Positions 34,496 to 44,614 of a DNA stretch of 64,000 nucleotides are shown one piece after another. This stretch comes from Aegilops tauschii subsp. strangulata. Its lineage: Eukaryota; Streptophyta; Magnoliopsida; Poales; Poaceae. The translations under genes and the position numbers were made by a program. How positions within the stretch are numbered: the stretch's first letter is position 1; each line of letters starts with the position of its first letter. The notes beneath the pieces were generated by a model. The model made no database searches. It saw nothing but the letters and a program-made list of their open reading frames with translations, and was not told the origin of the DNA. Where the stretch lies: NCBI RefSeq assembly GCF_002575655.3, contig NC_053037.3, positions 321,621,294 to 321,685,293 on the forward strand, in the 5' to 3' direction.

Positions 34496-34999
34496 CACTA
34501 CAAAAAAAGACACATCCGTGACATTTTGGGCCGAACGAAATTTTTTTTGTCATACTTATGACACTTCTATGACGATAATTGTGACAAAACCTGGTATCAT
34601 CATAGATGTGGTGGGGTCCTACTTCTATGACAAAAAATCATGATTGAAAATGGGCTTTTCGTCCTAGGCGGGCCGGAGACGCAGCTGCATGACATTTTTT
34701 GGGCCGTCCATGACGGAAAAAACCGTGGTAGAAGCGAGGGCGAGGAAAATATCGGGGAGTTCCCGATTACGGTGGGTGGTCGGGGGCCGAGCTATGCATG
34801 TTTCTCTCGTACGTACGCGCGTGTGTGCGAGGCATTGGGCTCTAACTGAACCCGAGCGAGGCGTTGGGCTCTAACTGAACCCGAGCGATTGCACTAGCTA
34901 CGTTACTGAACCCGAGCGATCGATCCCTTGCCGTTAACTGAACCCGAGTGATTCCTTCGCTACTGCTACTAACTGAAGTCGATCGAACACTGTTGCCTC

Positions 35000-35430
35000 C
35001 TTCCCTTGATGAACAGTGAGAGTTGTTGGGGGGGGGGGTTGGATGAACAGTTCCCGGTGGGGGTTCGATGAACAGGACCCCGTGGTAGTAGAGGCCATTG
35101 CCGCTGGATGAACAGGACCCCGATCGATCGAGCTGGTGGATGTACAGGACCCTGTGGAGGGGTGGATGAACAGGACCCCATGGAGGGCTGGTTGAACAGT
35201 AGCCGGTGGAGGGCTGGATGAACAGTAGCCCGTGGAGGGGTGGTTGAAGAGGACCCTGTGGAGAGGGCTGGTTGAATAGTAGCCGGTGGAGGAGCGCGCG
35301 ATGGAGGCTGGATGAACAGGAGCCCGTGGATGAACAGTCGCAGGTGGAGGCTGGAGGAGGTCGACGGTGGATGAACAGTAGCCCGTGGAGGCAGTCCATG
35401 GTGGAGATGAACAGTATCCCGTGGAGTCCC
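35000..35430. repeat. Minisatellite, units of about 26 bp
   Basis: GGATGAACAG(G/T)A(C/G)CCCGTGGAGGG-like units occur about 14 times. The tightest run is 35164-35276, with GAA anchors at 35168, 35194, 35220, 35246 and 35274. Units drift at both ends. The repeat holds all three minus-strand frames open for long distances, which explains overlapping ORFs of 198-329 codons. Confidence 0.8.
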
Positions 35431-35650
35431 GTTTTGCGGTACGCCACACCCCTCCCGATGAATAGGACCCCCGTTTCGACCGTAGCGCTCCAACACAAGT
35501 TTGTTTCCTCCGTTTTGCGGTACGCCACACCCCTCCCGATCAACAGGACCCCGTTTCGATCGTAGGAGGTCCGTTTCCTCCGTTTTGCGGTACACCAGAC
35601 CCCTCCTGATGAACAGGATCCTGTTTTGACCGTGGCCGATCGAACACAAG
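35431..35650. repeat. Three imperfect direct repeats of 70-81 bp
   Basis: GTTTTGCGGTACGCCACACC starts units at 35431 and 35512, with a diverged unit at 35582. Each is followed by CCCTCC-GAT(G/C)AA-AGGA and a CGTTTCGA block. Confidence 0.75.
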
Positions 35651-36900
35651 GCCTTTTCCTCCATTCTACGGTACGTCGGGCCTCGTTTCCATCGCTTGTT
35701 CCGTCCAAGCCGGTTGGCTCCCGATGAACAGCACGCGTTCCGTTGCCTCGCGATGAACACGACGCATTCCATTGCCTCCCCATGAACACGACGCCGACGC
35801 AGTTTCTCCGTTTCGACCCAGCCATGTACACGAGCCCTGGCCATACATATGCGCGAGTAGGCGTTCGAGACCCCGCCCGTATGTACGTATGTGGTCATAT
35901 TTTCTTTCTTGCACCCTGGCCGTTGTACGTACGTGTACATGCTACGTGCGCGCCTCTACTACGACACGTGCGCGCCTCTACATCGACCAGTATGTACGTA
36001 CACGTTCGCGACCAGAATGACAACGCTATGTACGCTTCGAACAGGTGGGTCCCGACTGTCAGGCACTTCCTTGCTTGCGAAGATGTAGCTGGTGGGTCCC
36101 AGCAGTCAGGGGGGACACGTTTTTTTTCATGAAATACGGTGGCCCGTCCTGTGGGTCCCCGCTGTCAGGTGGAGGAATCATTATTTTCCGTGTAATAAGG
36201 AGGCACTTCCTTGCTGCGGCCGTGGACCCAGATGCCAGCCTCTCCACGTACAGTACTCTTCCGATGGAAGTCGTTCGCTGACCACATTGACCACGCCGCG
36301 CCGAGAGCACCAAGGCGGTGGACGGCGAGGCCTAGGAAGGGAACGACGCGGAGCCGGGGAAGATGCGACAGTGGATGCCCACGCGGAGAGGAGTACAAGG
36401 GTTCACTGGTTCGGCTGCGATGTGAGGTTGCCGTCGCCGCAGGGCCTGGCCAGTGGTGGGAGTAGTAGGGGCTGTGAGGCCTCCGCGGCAGCACAGCCAA
36501 CCATGGGAGGCAGGAGCAGGCGGCACGACCGGCGCTGCTTTGGGCGGCTGGAGCAAGAAGACCAGAGGTTGAAGAAGCACGACGACCGTTGGATGGACAT
36601 CGTACGGTCACTGCAGCTAGAATCGTTTATATTGACTAAGTTGACAAAGCCCTTGGTACGCGTCAACTTAGTAGGCCCACAGGTCAGCCTCAGAAACGGT
36701 GCGCCCCAGATGTCAGGGGGAGGAATCATTTTTTGGGCGGCTGAAGCTAGAATATCCGAGATTGAAGAAGAAGCACGACATCTGTTGGATGGACATCCAA
36801 TGGACACTGCTGCTAGAACCGTGTGTTGACTATATGTTGACAAAGCCTTGCATACGCGTCAACTTAGTTTCTTTTGTAGGCCCACAAGTGTGTGGCAGAG

Positions 36901-38260
36901 AACTTATGGCCCATTTGCGATTTGTAAGAATGTACATCCCATTTTTGAATTCTAATGGAATTTACTACAACCCATTTACAGTTTGTTAAAAGTACATCCC
37001 ATTTTCTAGCTAGGGCAACAATTAATAATTTCAACCAACTGTTCAAAACAGAATTAAATAAAATTTCCCACATTTTGATGGGATCCGAAATATTTTTGTC
37101 CCGAAATTTCTGGTCAGATTAAATAAATTTCAATATAAATTTGTATTACGTAAAAATCCAACGAAACATTGCACGCACAACAATTAATGAAATTAAAATT
37201 TTCTAAATCCAAAAGTAATATTTTATAAACTAATTACGTGTTTGGTGCATTTTTTATAGTTACTGCCTAGTTTTATAATTACATCCCATTTATTATTTTT
37301 AAAGCCCATTTTCTTGTTAAGCCTAATGCATCATCCCTCCTAGGAAAGATTTGTAGCCTAGCGGGGCGGAGAATAACAAGTTGACCCGGATTGTGTACAA
37401 CTGCCAGCCTAGTTGCATTGCTGATGTTGAAAAAAAGGCCTGTGTAGTACAGTACAACCTTACATGGCTACTCAGCCCACATTTAGCGACGCCGGAAAGA
37501 CCCAAACAAGGCTTTTGTACAACATTTTGAAGTCCCTGAGCGCAACTAATAACTTAAGAGTAAATTTAGAGTACAGTGGAACCTAATTAAAAGCTATCAC
37601 GAGCGAAGAAATAATTCAACGGGTCCCACTTGTGCGTGTGCGTGTGTGTGTGTGTGTGTTTGTGAGTGTGGGTGTGGGGGTGTGTGTGTGTGTGAGAGAG
37701 AGAGAGAGACCCATCGGTCGATGCTCGTAAATACATCTTTCAGCCATATGCATTGCTGATGCTCAGTAAAAACTTATATAGTTGACACAATCATATAGAA
37801 CATCATAGCACACTGAACTTGCATACAAAAAATTCACGCAGGCGGCACAATCAGGGTAGAAGCTGTGGATCGCTACGGGTAGGGCTGTGTTGAAACCAAC
37901 GAACTCGTACATAACGGTTCATCGTCTTTATCAATGACGGGGAAATATCTTGAATGTTGTGCAAAGAAAACAGACAGACAACACAATATATAAGTTCTGC
38001 TAGAAAATTAAGTTGACGTACAGCCCTTTCTAAAAAAAGTTTAGGTAAAAAAATAGAACAGGTCACAATCAAATGTACTGGCACATCAGTGCTTCACACC
38101 CACAGCTCGAATTTAACCAGTATCTGACAAGATTCAGTTGTTACCTCAAATTAGAGCACATCCAGGCAGCCAGCCCTGCCTCTTCTCCCAAAGAAGCAGT
38201 GGCCTCCGCCGCGCGATGGAGTAGGCCCTGTGCCATCCATCGTTCCGAGCAACACAGGGA
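36901..38260. other. Mostly AT-rich non-coding stretch
   Basis: I see no gene. 36900-37320 has repeated ACATCCCATTT motifs. A microsatellite lies at 37632-37709. 37465-37560 resembles 39305-39400 in direct orientation. The part from about 37860 to 38260 may be the 3' flank of the DUF4283 pseudogene. It may still belong to the CACTA element or to an older insertion. Confidence 0.4.
37632..37709. repeat. Compound microsatellite (GT)n / (GA)n
   Basis: GTGTGCGTGTGTGTG-type repeats pass through an interrupted G-rich part into (GA)6. Confidence 0.9.
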
Positions 38261-38262
38261 AA

Positions 38263-39020
38263 GTCTGACGTTAACTCCTGTAATGGACGTCGTCGACGCC
38301 CCCGAGCACCAGCGGCGGCGGCAGGACTCCGATTGATGGATTGACCACTTCTTCGACATGCATGAACACTCGATACAGGTACATCCCTAACGTGGTCCGC
38401 GGCGGCCTTGGTGGCGACGAATAGTACAACCTCGGTTCCTGCACCGGTATCTCAACACCAATCACCTTCAGTATGGTGGACGGCTTCTTCATCCATGCCA
38501 TAACCGTCAGAGCTCAGTTGTCTGGAGGAACAAACATACTTACGAGCTCACCTCCAAGGTCGTTGATAAGCTCATTCATGGACTCATTGTTCCAAGCACG
38601 TCGAGGTATACCGTGGAAGGTAAGCTTTGTTAAAAACTCAAGCTCAGAGGGCACCGAGCCCCATCCTGGGTGCCACCGATCAAAGCTCACCAGCACGCCA
38701 TCACAGAACAAACGCCGGGAAGATTCGAACACACGACTGCAGTCGAAAGTTGTCCGGAACCTGACAAAGAAATCAGCCGGTGGCGGACAGACTTCGACGA
38801 GCAAGTCACTTATTTGGATGCCGTGTGCAATGCCAAGAGCTTTGACAAGGTCGTCCGGCGAGACGGGAGGCCGGTCGCCGTTGATGGTTACCATCAGAAC
38901 TTTGCCGGTAAACTGGTCGTCAAGTGCCGCCATGCCACTATTGAGCGACAATACGCAGCGCCCGAAGGCAGGACGGACCTCAGGATCTCCGGCTCGGAGA
39001 TCCGCGTTGACCGGCGACAT
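38263..39020 (-). pseudogene. DUF4283-type protein gene with one premature stop
   Basis: On the minus strand a frame from MSPVNADLRAGD (39020) carries hallmarks of the DUF4283 family common in Triticeae: ADFFVRF, RVFESSRRLFCDGVLVSF, WHPGWGS, FHGIPRRAW, LGGELV. A TGA after VPPDN (38514-38516) interrupts it. The same frame continues with WMKKPSTILKVIGVEIPVQEP, YLYRVFMHVEEV and GVLPPPLVLGG to a stop near 38270. A single tryptophan-to-stop change would explain this. The frame is open upstream to 39200, but that proline-rich part has a weaker case. DUF4283 proteins often travel with transposable elements and lie near zinc knuckles or RT. No such domain is attached here. Role unknown, possibly nucleic-acid binding. 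Confidence 0.7.
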
Positions 39021-39200
39021 GATAGTGCGCTTGAGTACAGGGAGTACAGGAGGGGGATTTGGGGGAACTGGAGTAGGAATCAAGATTCCAGAGGTGGGGG
39101 AGGGGCGGGAGATTGGGGATGAAAAGGTAGCATGAATTTCAAACACGCGCCAATATGCTCTCGGCGCGCAAGCGCACGAAAACACCGGTGGCGCCCACAT

Positions 39201-39437
39201 GTCGGCCTAAGAGTCCCTATTATTTTTTTAGAGCACGACCTTTTTTAGGATCTTTTGAGAGCCCGTCCCGAGAGTCATAATTGACCTATTTGGCATTGCG
39301 TTACTACTCGGCCCATATTCAACGACACCTCACTGGCCCAAACAAGTGTACATCATCGAAAAGACACTAAGCTCAAATTATAACTTGAAAAAGGAGAAAT
39401 ACTCTGAACACTGGAGAATGGTGATGCCCTCATTTAG
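39201..39437. other. Non-coding stretch between the DUF4283 pseudogene and the Gypsy-like element
   Basis: No gene is seen. 39305-39400 is a diverged direct copy of about 37465-37560 (CTACTCGGCCCA...CCCAAACAAG...ATAACTTGA). The last five bases of the flank, CCCAC (39438-39442), are the target site of the next element. Confidence 0.5.
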
Positions 39438-39442
39438 CCCAC
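39438..39442. repeat. Target-site duplication, left copy (CCCAC)
   Basis: Repeated at 46197-46201 after the opposite LTR terminus. Confidence 0.93.
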
Positions 39443-40794
39443 TGCTACCTCTTGAGCACTGCGTTGGTTTTCCCTTGAAGAGGAAAGGGTGATGCAGCAA
39501 AGTAGCGTAAGTATTTCCCTCAGTTTTTGAGAACCAAGGTATCAATCCAGTAGGGGGCTACGCGCGAGTCCCTCGCACCTACACAAAACAAATAAATCCT
39601 CGCAACCAACGCGATAAGGGGTTGTCAATCCCTACACGGCACTTACGAGAGTGAGATCTGATAGATATGATAGGATAATATTTTTGGTATTTTTGTGATA
39701 AAGATGCAAAGTAAAATAAAAGCAAAGTAAAAGGCAACGGAAATAACTAAGTGTTGGAAGATTAATATGATCCTATTACTCCACACATCGACCACTATCC
39801 AGCATGCATCTAGAGTATTAAGTTCATAAGAATAGAGTAACGCCATAAGCAAGATGACATGATGTAGAGGGATAAATTCATGCAATATGATAAAAAAAAC
39901 CATCTTGTTATCCTCGATGGCAACAATACTATACGTGCCTTGCTTCCCCTACTGTCACTGGGAAAGGACACCGCAAGATTGAACCCAAAGCTAAGCACTT
40001 CTCCCATTGCAAGAAAGATCAATCTAGTAGGCCAAACCAAACTGATAATTCGAAGAGACTTGCAAAGATAACCAATCATACATAAAAGAATTCAGAAGAT
40101 TCAAATATTGTTCATAGATAAACTTGATCATAAACCCACAATTCATCGGTCTCAACAAACACACCGCAAAAGAAGATTACATCGAATAGATCTCCACGAG
40201 AGAGGGGGAGAACATTGCATTGAGATCCAAAAAGAGAGAGAAAGCCATCTAGCTACTAACTATGGACCCGAAGGTCTGAGGTAAACTACTCACACTTCAT
40301 CCGAGAGGCTATGGTGTTGATGTAGAAGCCCTCCGTGATGGATGCCCCCTCCGGCGGAGCTCCGGAACAGGCCCCAAGATGGGATCTCGTGGGTATAGAA
40401 GGTTGCGGTGGTGGAATTAGGTTTTTGGCTCCGTATCTGATCGTTTGGGGGTACGTAGGTATATATAGGAGGAAGGAGTATGTCGGTGGAGCAACAGGGG
40501 GCCCACGAGGGTGGAGGGCGCGCCCTAGGGGGGTAGGCGCGCCAAGTCTCCTGGATCATGTTCGTTCCGAAAATCACGTTCCCGAAGGTTTCATTCCGTT
40601 TGGACTCCGTTTGATATTCTTTTTCTGCGAAACTCTGAAATAGGCAAAAAACAGCAATTCTGGGCTGGGCCTCCGGTTAGTAGGTTAGTCCCAAAAATAA
40701 TATAAAAGTGAATATTAAAGCCCAATAATGTCCAAAACAAAAGATAATATAGCATGGAGCAATCAAAAATTATAGATATGTTGGAGACGTATCA
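39443..40794 (-). repeat. Gypsy-like element 3' LTR (shortened)
   Basis: It is 1352 bp. Relative to 44615-46196 it lacks the block at about 44944-45130 and the block at about 45903-45950. Otherwise it is very similar, including the GGTATATATAGGAGGAAGG box at about 40457. Confidence 0.92.
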
Positions 40795-43606
40795 AGCATC
40801 CCCAAGCTTAATTCTTGCTCGTCCTCGAGTAGGTAAATGATAAAAACAGAATTTTTGATGCAGAGTGCTACTTGGCATAATTTTCAATGTAATTCTTCTT
40901 AATTGTGGTATGAATATTCAGATCCGAAAGATTCAAGATAAAAGTTCATATTGACATAAAAATAATAATACTTCAAGCATACTAACTAAGCAATTATGTC
41001 CTCTCAAAATAACATGGCCAAAGAAATTCATCCCTACAAAATCATATAGTTTAGTCATGCTCTATCTTCGTCTCACAAAAATGCTCTCATCATGCACAAC
41101 CCCGATGACAAGCCAAGCAATTGTTTCATACTTTAGTAATCTCAAACTTATAAACCCTCACGCAATACATGAGCGCGAGCCATGGATATAGCACTACGGG
41201 TGGAATAGAGTATGATGATGGGGGTTATGTGGAGAAGACAAAAAAGGAGAAAGTCTCACATCAATGAGCTATGGAGATGCCCATCGATTGATGTTAATGC
41301 AAGGAGTAGGGATTGCCATGCAACGGATGCACTAGAGCTATAAATATATGAAAGCTCAACAAAAGAAACTAAGTGGGTGTGCATCCAACTTGCTTGCTCA
41401 CGAAGACCTAGGGCACTTGAGGAGGCCCATTGTTGGAATATACAAGCCAAGTTCTATAATGAAAAATTCCCACTAGTATATGAAAGTGACAAAACAAGAG
41501 ACTCTCTATCATGAAGATTATGGTGCTACTTTGAAGCACAAGTGTGGTAAAGGATAGTAACATTGTCCCTTCTCTCTTTTTCTCTCTTTTTTTGGGCCTT
41601 CTCTTTTTTTATGGCCTTTCTCTCTCTCTTTTTTATATTCCTCACTTGGGACAATGCTCTAGAAAATGATGATCATCACACTTCTATTTATTTACAACTC
41701 AATGATTACAACTTGATACTAGAACAAAGTATGACTCTATATGAATGCCTTCGGCGGTGTACCGGGATATGCAATGAACCAAGAGTGACATGTATAAAAG
41801 AATTATGAACGGTGACTTTGCCACGAATACTATGTCAACTACATGATCATGCGAAGCAATATGACAATGATGAACGTGTCATGATAAACTGGATGGTGGA
41901 AAGTTGCATGGCAATATATCTCAGAATGGCTATGGAAATGCCATAATAGGTAGGTATGGTGGCTGTTTTGAGGAAGATATAAGGAGGTTTATGTGTGAAA
42001 GAGCGTATCATATCACGGGGTGTGGATGCACCGGCGAAGTTTGCACCAACTCTCAATGTGAGAAAGGGCAATGCACGGTACCGAAGAGGCTAGCAATGGT
42101 GGAAAGGTAAGAGTGCGTATAATCCATGGACTCAACATTAGTCATAAAGAACTCACATACTTATTGCAAAAACCTACAAGTCATAAAAAACCAAGCATTA
42201 CGCGCATGCTCCTAGGGAGATAGATTGCTAGGAAAAGACCATCGCTCGTCCCCGACCACCACTCATAAGGAAGACAATCAAAGAACACCTCATGTTTCAA
42301 ATTTGTTACATAACGTTTACCATATGTGCATGCTACGGGACTTGCAAACTTCAACACAAGTATTTCTCAAATTCACAACTACTCAACTAGCACAACTTTA
42401 ATATCACTACCTCCATGTCTCAAAACAATCATCAAGCATCAAACTTCTCTTAGTATTCAACACACTCATAAGAAAGTTTTTACTAATCTTGAATACCTAG
42501 CATATTAGGATTATTTAAGAAAATTACCATGCTACTTAAGACTCTCAAAATAATCTAAGTGGAGCATGAGAGATCAATAGTTTCTATAAAACAAATCCAC
42601 CACCGTGCTCTAAAAGATATAAGTGAAGTACTAGAGCAAAAACTATATAACTCAAAAGATATACGTGAAGCACATAGAGTATTCTAATAATTTCTGAATC
42701 ATGTGTGTCTCTCTCAAAAGGTGTGTACAGCAAGGATGATTGTGGTAAACTAAAAATCAAAGACTCAAATCATACAAGACGCTCCAAGCAAAACACATAT
42801 CATGTGGTGAATAAAAATATAGCTCCAAGTAAAGTTACCGATGGAAGTAGACGAAAGAGGGGATGCCTTCCGGGGCATCCCCAAGCTTTGGCTTTTTGGT
42901 GTCCTTAGATTATCTTGGGGGTGCCATGGGCATCCCCAAGCTTAGGCTCTTGCCACTCCTTGTTCCATAATCCATCAAATCTTTCACCCAAAACTTGAAA
43001 ACTTCACAACACAAAACTTAGCAGAAAATCTCGTGAGCTCCGTTAGCGAAAGAAAACAAAAGACCACTTCAAGGTACTGTACTGAACTCATTCTTTATTT
43101 ATATTGGTGTTAAACCTACTGTATTCCAATCTCTCTATGGTTTATAAACTATTTTACTAGCCATAGATTCATCAAAATAAGCAAACAACACACGAAAAAC
43201 AGAATCTGTCAAAAACAGAACAATCTGTAGTAATCTGTAACTAACGTAAACTTATGGAACTCCAAAAAATCAGAAAAAATAGGAAGACCAAGAAAATTTG
43301 TTTATTGATCAGCAGCAATTGGAATCAATATTTTATCCCGCTCTGGTGATTATTAACAATTATTTTCGTGAACAGAAAGTTTCTGGAAATTACAGCAAGA
43401 TCAAATAACTATCATCCAAGAAGATCCTATAGGTTTAACTTGGCACAAACACTAATTAAAACATAAAAACACATCTAACCAGAGGCTAGATCAAATATTT
43501 ATTCCTAAACAGAAAAAAAATCAAAAAACTAAAAATAAAATTGGGTTGCCTCCCAACAAGCGCTATCGTTTAACGCCCCTAGCTAGGCATAAAAGCAAGG
43601 ATAGAT
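40795..43606 (-). other. Gypsy-like element interior without coding domains
   Basis: The stretch is AT-rich. Just before the 3' LTR (element strand) it reads GACGAGCAAGAATTAAGCTTGGGGATGC, in which AAGCTTGGGGATGC is the likely polypurine region. A second CATCCCCAAGCTT pair appears at 42875-42945, so the tract motif occurs three times. A CT-rich run lies at 41570-41640. No frame with pol motifs is seen. Confidence 0.6.
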
Positions 43607-44416
43607 CTAGGTGTTGCCATCTTTGGTAGGCAATTCTTCAATAAGACATCTATCACCCTTTAGAGTTTCTTTCTTTTTATTAATTATCAAGCTTCTAGGA
43701 ACAAGATCGAAAAATTCATTTGTAGCAAATGGTTCCTTAATGATAGCAAAAAGATTGGGATGAATACTTATAGATTTAAGATCCACAATTTCCTTACTAG
43801 AGGATTCACCCTTATTTTTAGGAACATACATAAGCTTGGCAATTTTACTTGGAGGATTTGGAGTATTCTTTACAGAAGAAAAAGCGGTTCCCAAGTTGGT
43901 AATGATACCCTCAAGTTTATCGATTCTAGTGGAATCTTGATTTATTCTCTCATTAACTATGGGTTCCGTCTCCTTAATATTTTTCAAAGTGACTCCTACC
44001 TTAGATCCATATTGGGTAATTTGGTTATGGATCTTTTTATCCAGATTTTCAATTAACTCTACGGTAGCAACTTTATTTTCAATAATTTCAAGTCTTTGCA
44101 TTACATGCTCCAAAGTTAACATAGTTCCATTAACCAAAAGAGGTGGTGAGCCAAATAAATCTATCATAGCATTATAAGAGTCAAATGTATGGCTACCCAA
44201 GAAATTCCCTTCGGTAATGGTATCAAGAATATATCTATACCAAGGATTAGCGCCTACATAAAAATTGCGGAGAAGAACGGAAGTAGATTGCTTCCTGGCA
44301 GATCTATTTTGAGCATTACAAATTCTATACCAAGCGTCTTTTAGATTTTGTCCTTCCCTTTGTTTAAAATTGAGAACTTCATTTTCGGGAGACAACGGAG
44401 AAGATAAAGGACTAGC
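43607..44416 (-). CDS. Athila-like gag of the non-autonomous Gypsy element
   Basis: The chosen start MASPLSSPLSPENEV follows the primer site and leader. The frame is open upstream to 44521, but that segment (repeated FPFASFPFACLA) looks like translated leader. The N-terminal 100 residues carry the retrotransposon gag pattern (EGQNLKDAWYRICNAQ, LLRNFYVGANPWYRYILDTI, SYNAMIDLFGSPP) seen in Athila/Tat gag (an 'AW..' helix, a 'FY.G' motif). It continues as a helical segment with heptads (LEHVMQRLEIIENKVATVE, TRIDKLEGIITNLG) and ends with LIEELPTKDGNT. No zinc knuckle and no protease follow. The frame is intact for 270 codons, unusual for a dead element, and suggests selection on gag or recent copying. 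Confidence 0.7.
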   Translation of the reverse strand, partial: ASPLSSPLSPENEVLNFKQREGQNLKDAWYRICNAQNRSARKQSTSVLLRNFYVGANPWYRYILDTITEGNFLGSHTFDSYNAMIDLFGSPPLLVNGTMLTLEHVMQRLEIIENKVATVELIENLDKKIHNQITQYGSKVGVTLKNIKETEPIVNERINQDSTRIDKLEGIITNLGTAFSSVKNTPNPPSKIAKLMYVPKNKGESSSKEIVDLKSISIHPNLFAIIKEPFATNEFFDLVPRSLIINKKKETLKGDRCLIEELPTKDGNT

Positions 44417-44585
44417 CATGACGGCAAGGCAAGCAAACGGAAAAGAGGCAAACGGAAAAGAGAGGGCAAATAAAACGGCAAGGGTGAAGTGGGGGAGAGG
44501 AAAACGAGAGGCAAATGGCAAATAATGTAATGCGGGAGATAAGGGTTTGTGATGGGTACTTGGTATGTTGACTTTTGCGTAGACC

Positions 44586-44603
44586 TCCCCGACAACGGCG
44601 CCA
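44586..44603 (-). other. Primer-binding site, tRNA-Asp type
   Basis: On the element strand it reads TGGCGCCGTTGTCGGGGA, matching the complement of the plant tRNA-Asp 3' end apart from one C-to-T that still allows a G-U pair. It lies about 11 bases inside the 5' LTR. Confidence 0.82.
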
Positions 44604-44614
44604 GAAATCCTTCT

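Larger units (their letters stand above)
34496..36900 (+). mobile_element. CACTA-type transposon terminus and subterminal region, far end not found
   Basis: It starts CACTACAAAAAAAGACACATCC at a sharp joint with E3 RNase H. The terminal CACTA with an A-rich run and several ATGACA/TGTCAT motifs within the first 250 bases is typical of Triticeae CACTA elements. Inside are CTGAACCCGAGCGA repeats (34845-34965), a minisatellite (35000-35430), three 70-81-bp repeats (35431-35650) and two GGTGGGTCCCAGC-GTCAGG type blocks (36040-36180, 36690-36730). No transposase domain is recognisable. I found no complementary ...TTTGTAGTG terminus down to 39442, so the right boundary is arbitrary. The long ORFs here (up to 329 codons) come from the GC-rich repeats. 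Confidence 0.65.

Noticed and set aside
34842..35940. Overlapping minus-strand ORFs of 198-329 codons
   Set aside because: They run through GC-rich tandem repeats in three frames at once, have no domain, and lie in CACTA subterminal DNA.
36092..36829. 245-codon plus-strand ORF
   Set aside because: It covers GGTGGGTCC/GTCAGG repeat blocks of the CACTA-related region with overlapping ORFs in other frames. No domain is seen.
39010..39035. ATAGTGCG at about 39020 as the missing CACTA end
   Set aside because: It lacks the TTTTTTTGTAGTG terminus and lies within the DUF4283 coding sequence.
38473..39135. Plus-strand ORFs of 220 and 150 codons
   Set aside because: They are the complement of the DUF4283 pseudogene, whose minus-strand frame carries clear family motifs.
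44417..44521. Signal-peptide-like N-terminal extension of the Gypsy gag frame
   Set aside because: The repeated FPFASFPFACLA stretch is translated untranslated leader. The family-like start is MASPLSSPLSPENEV at about 44416.
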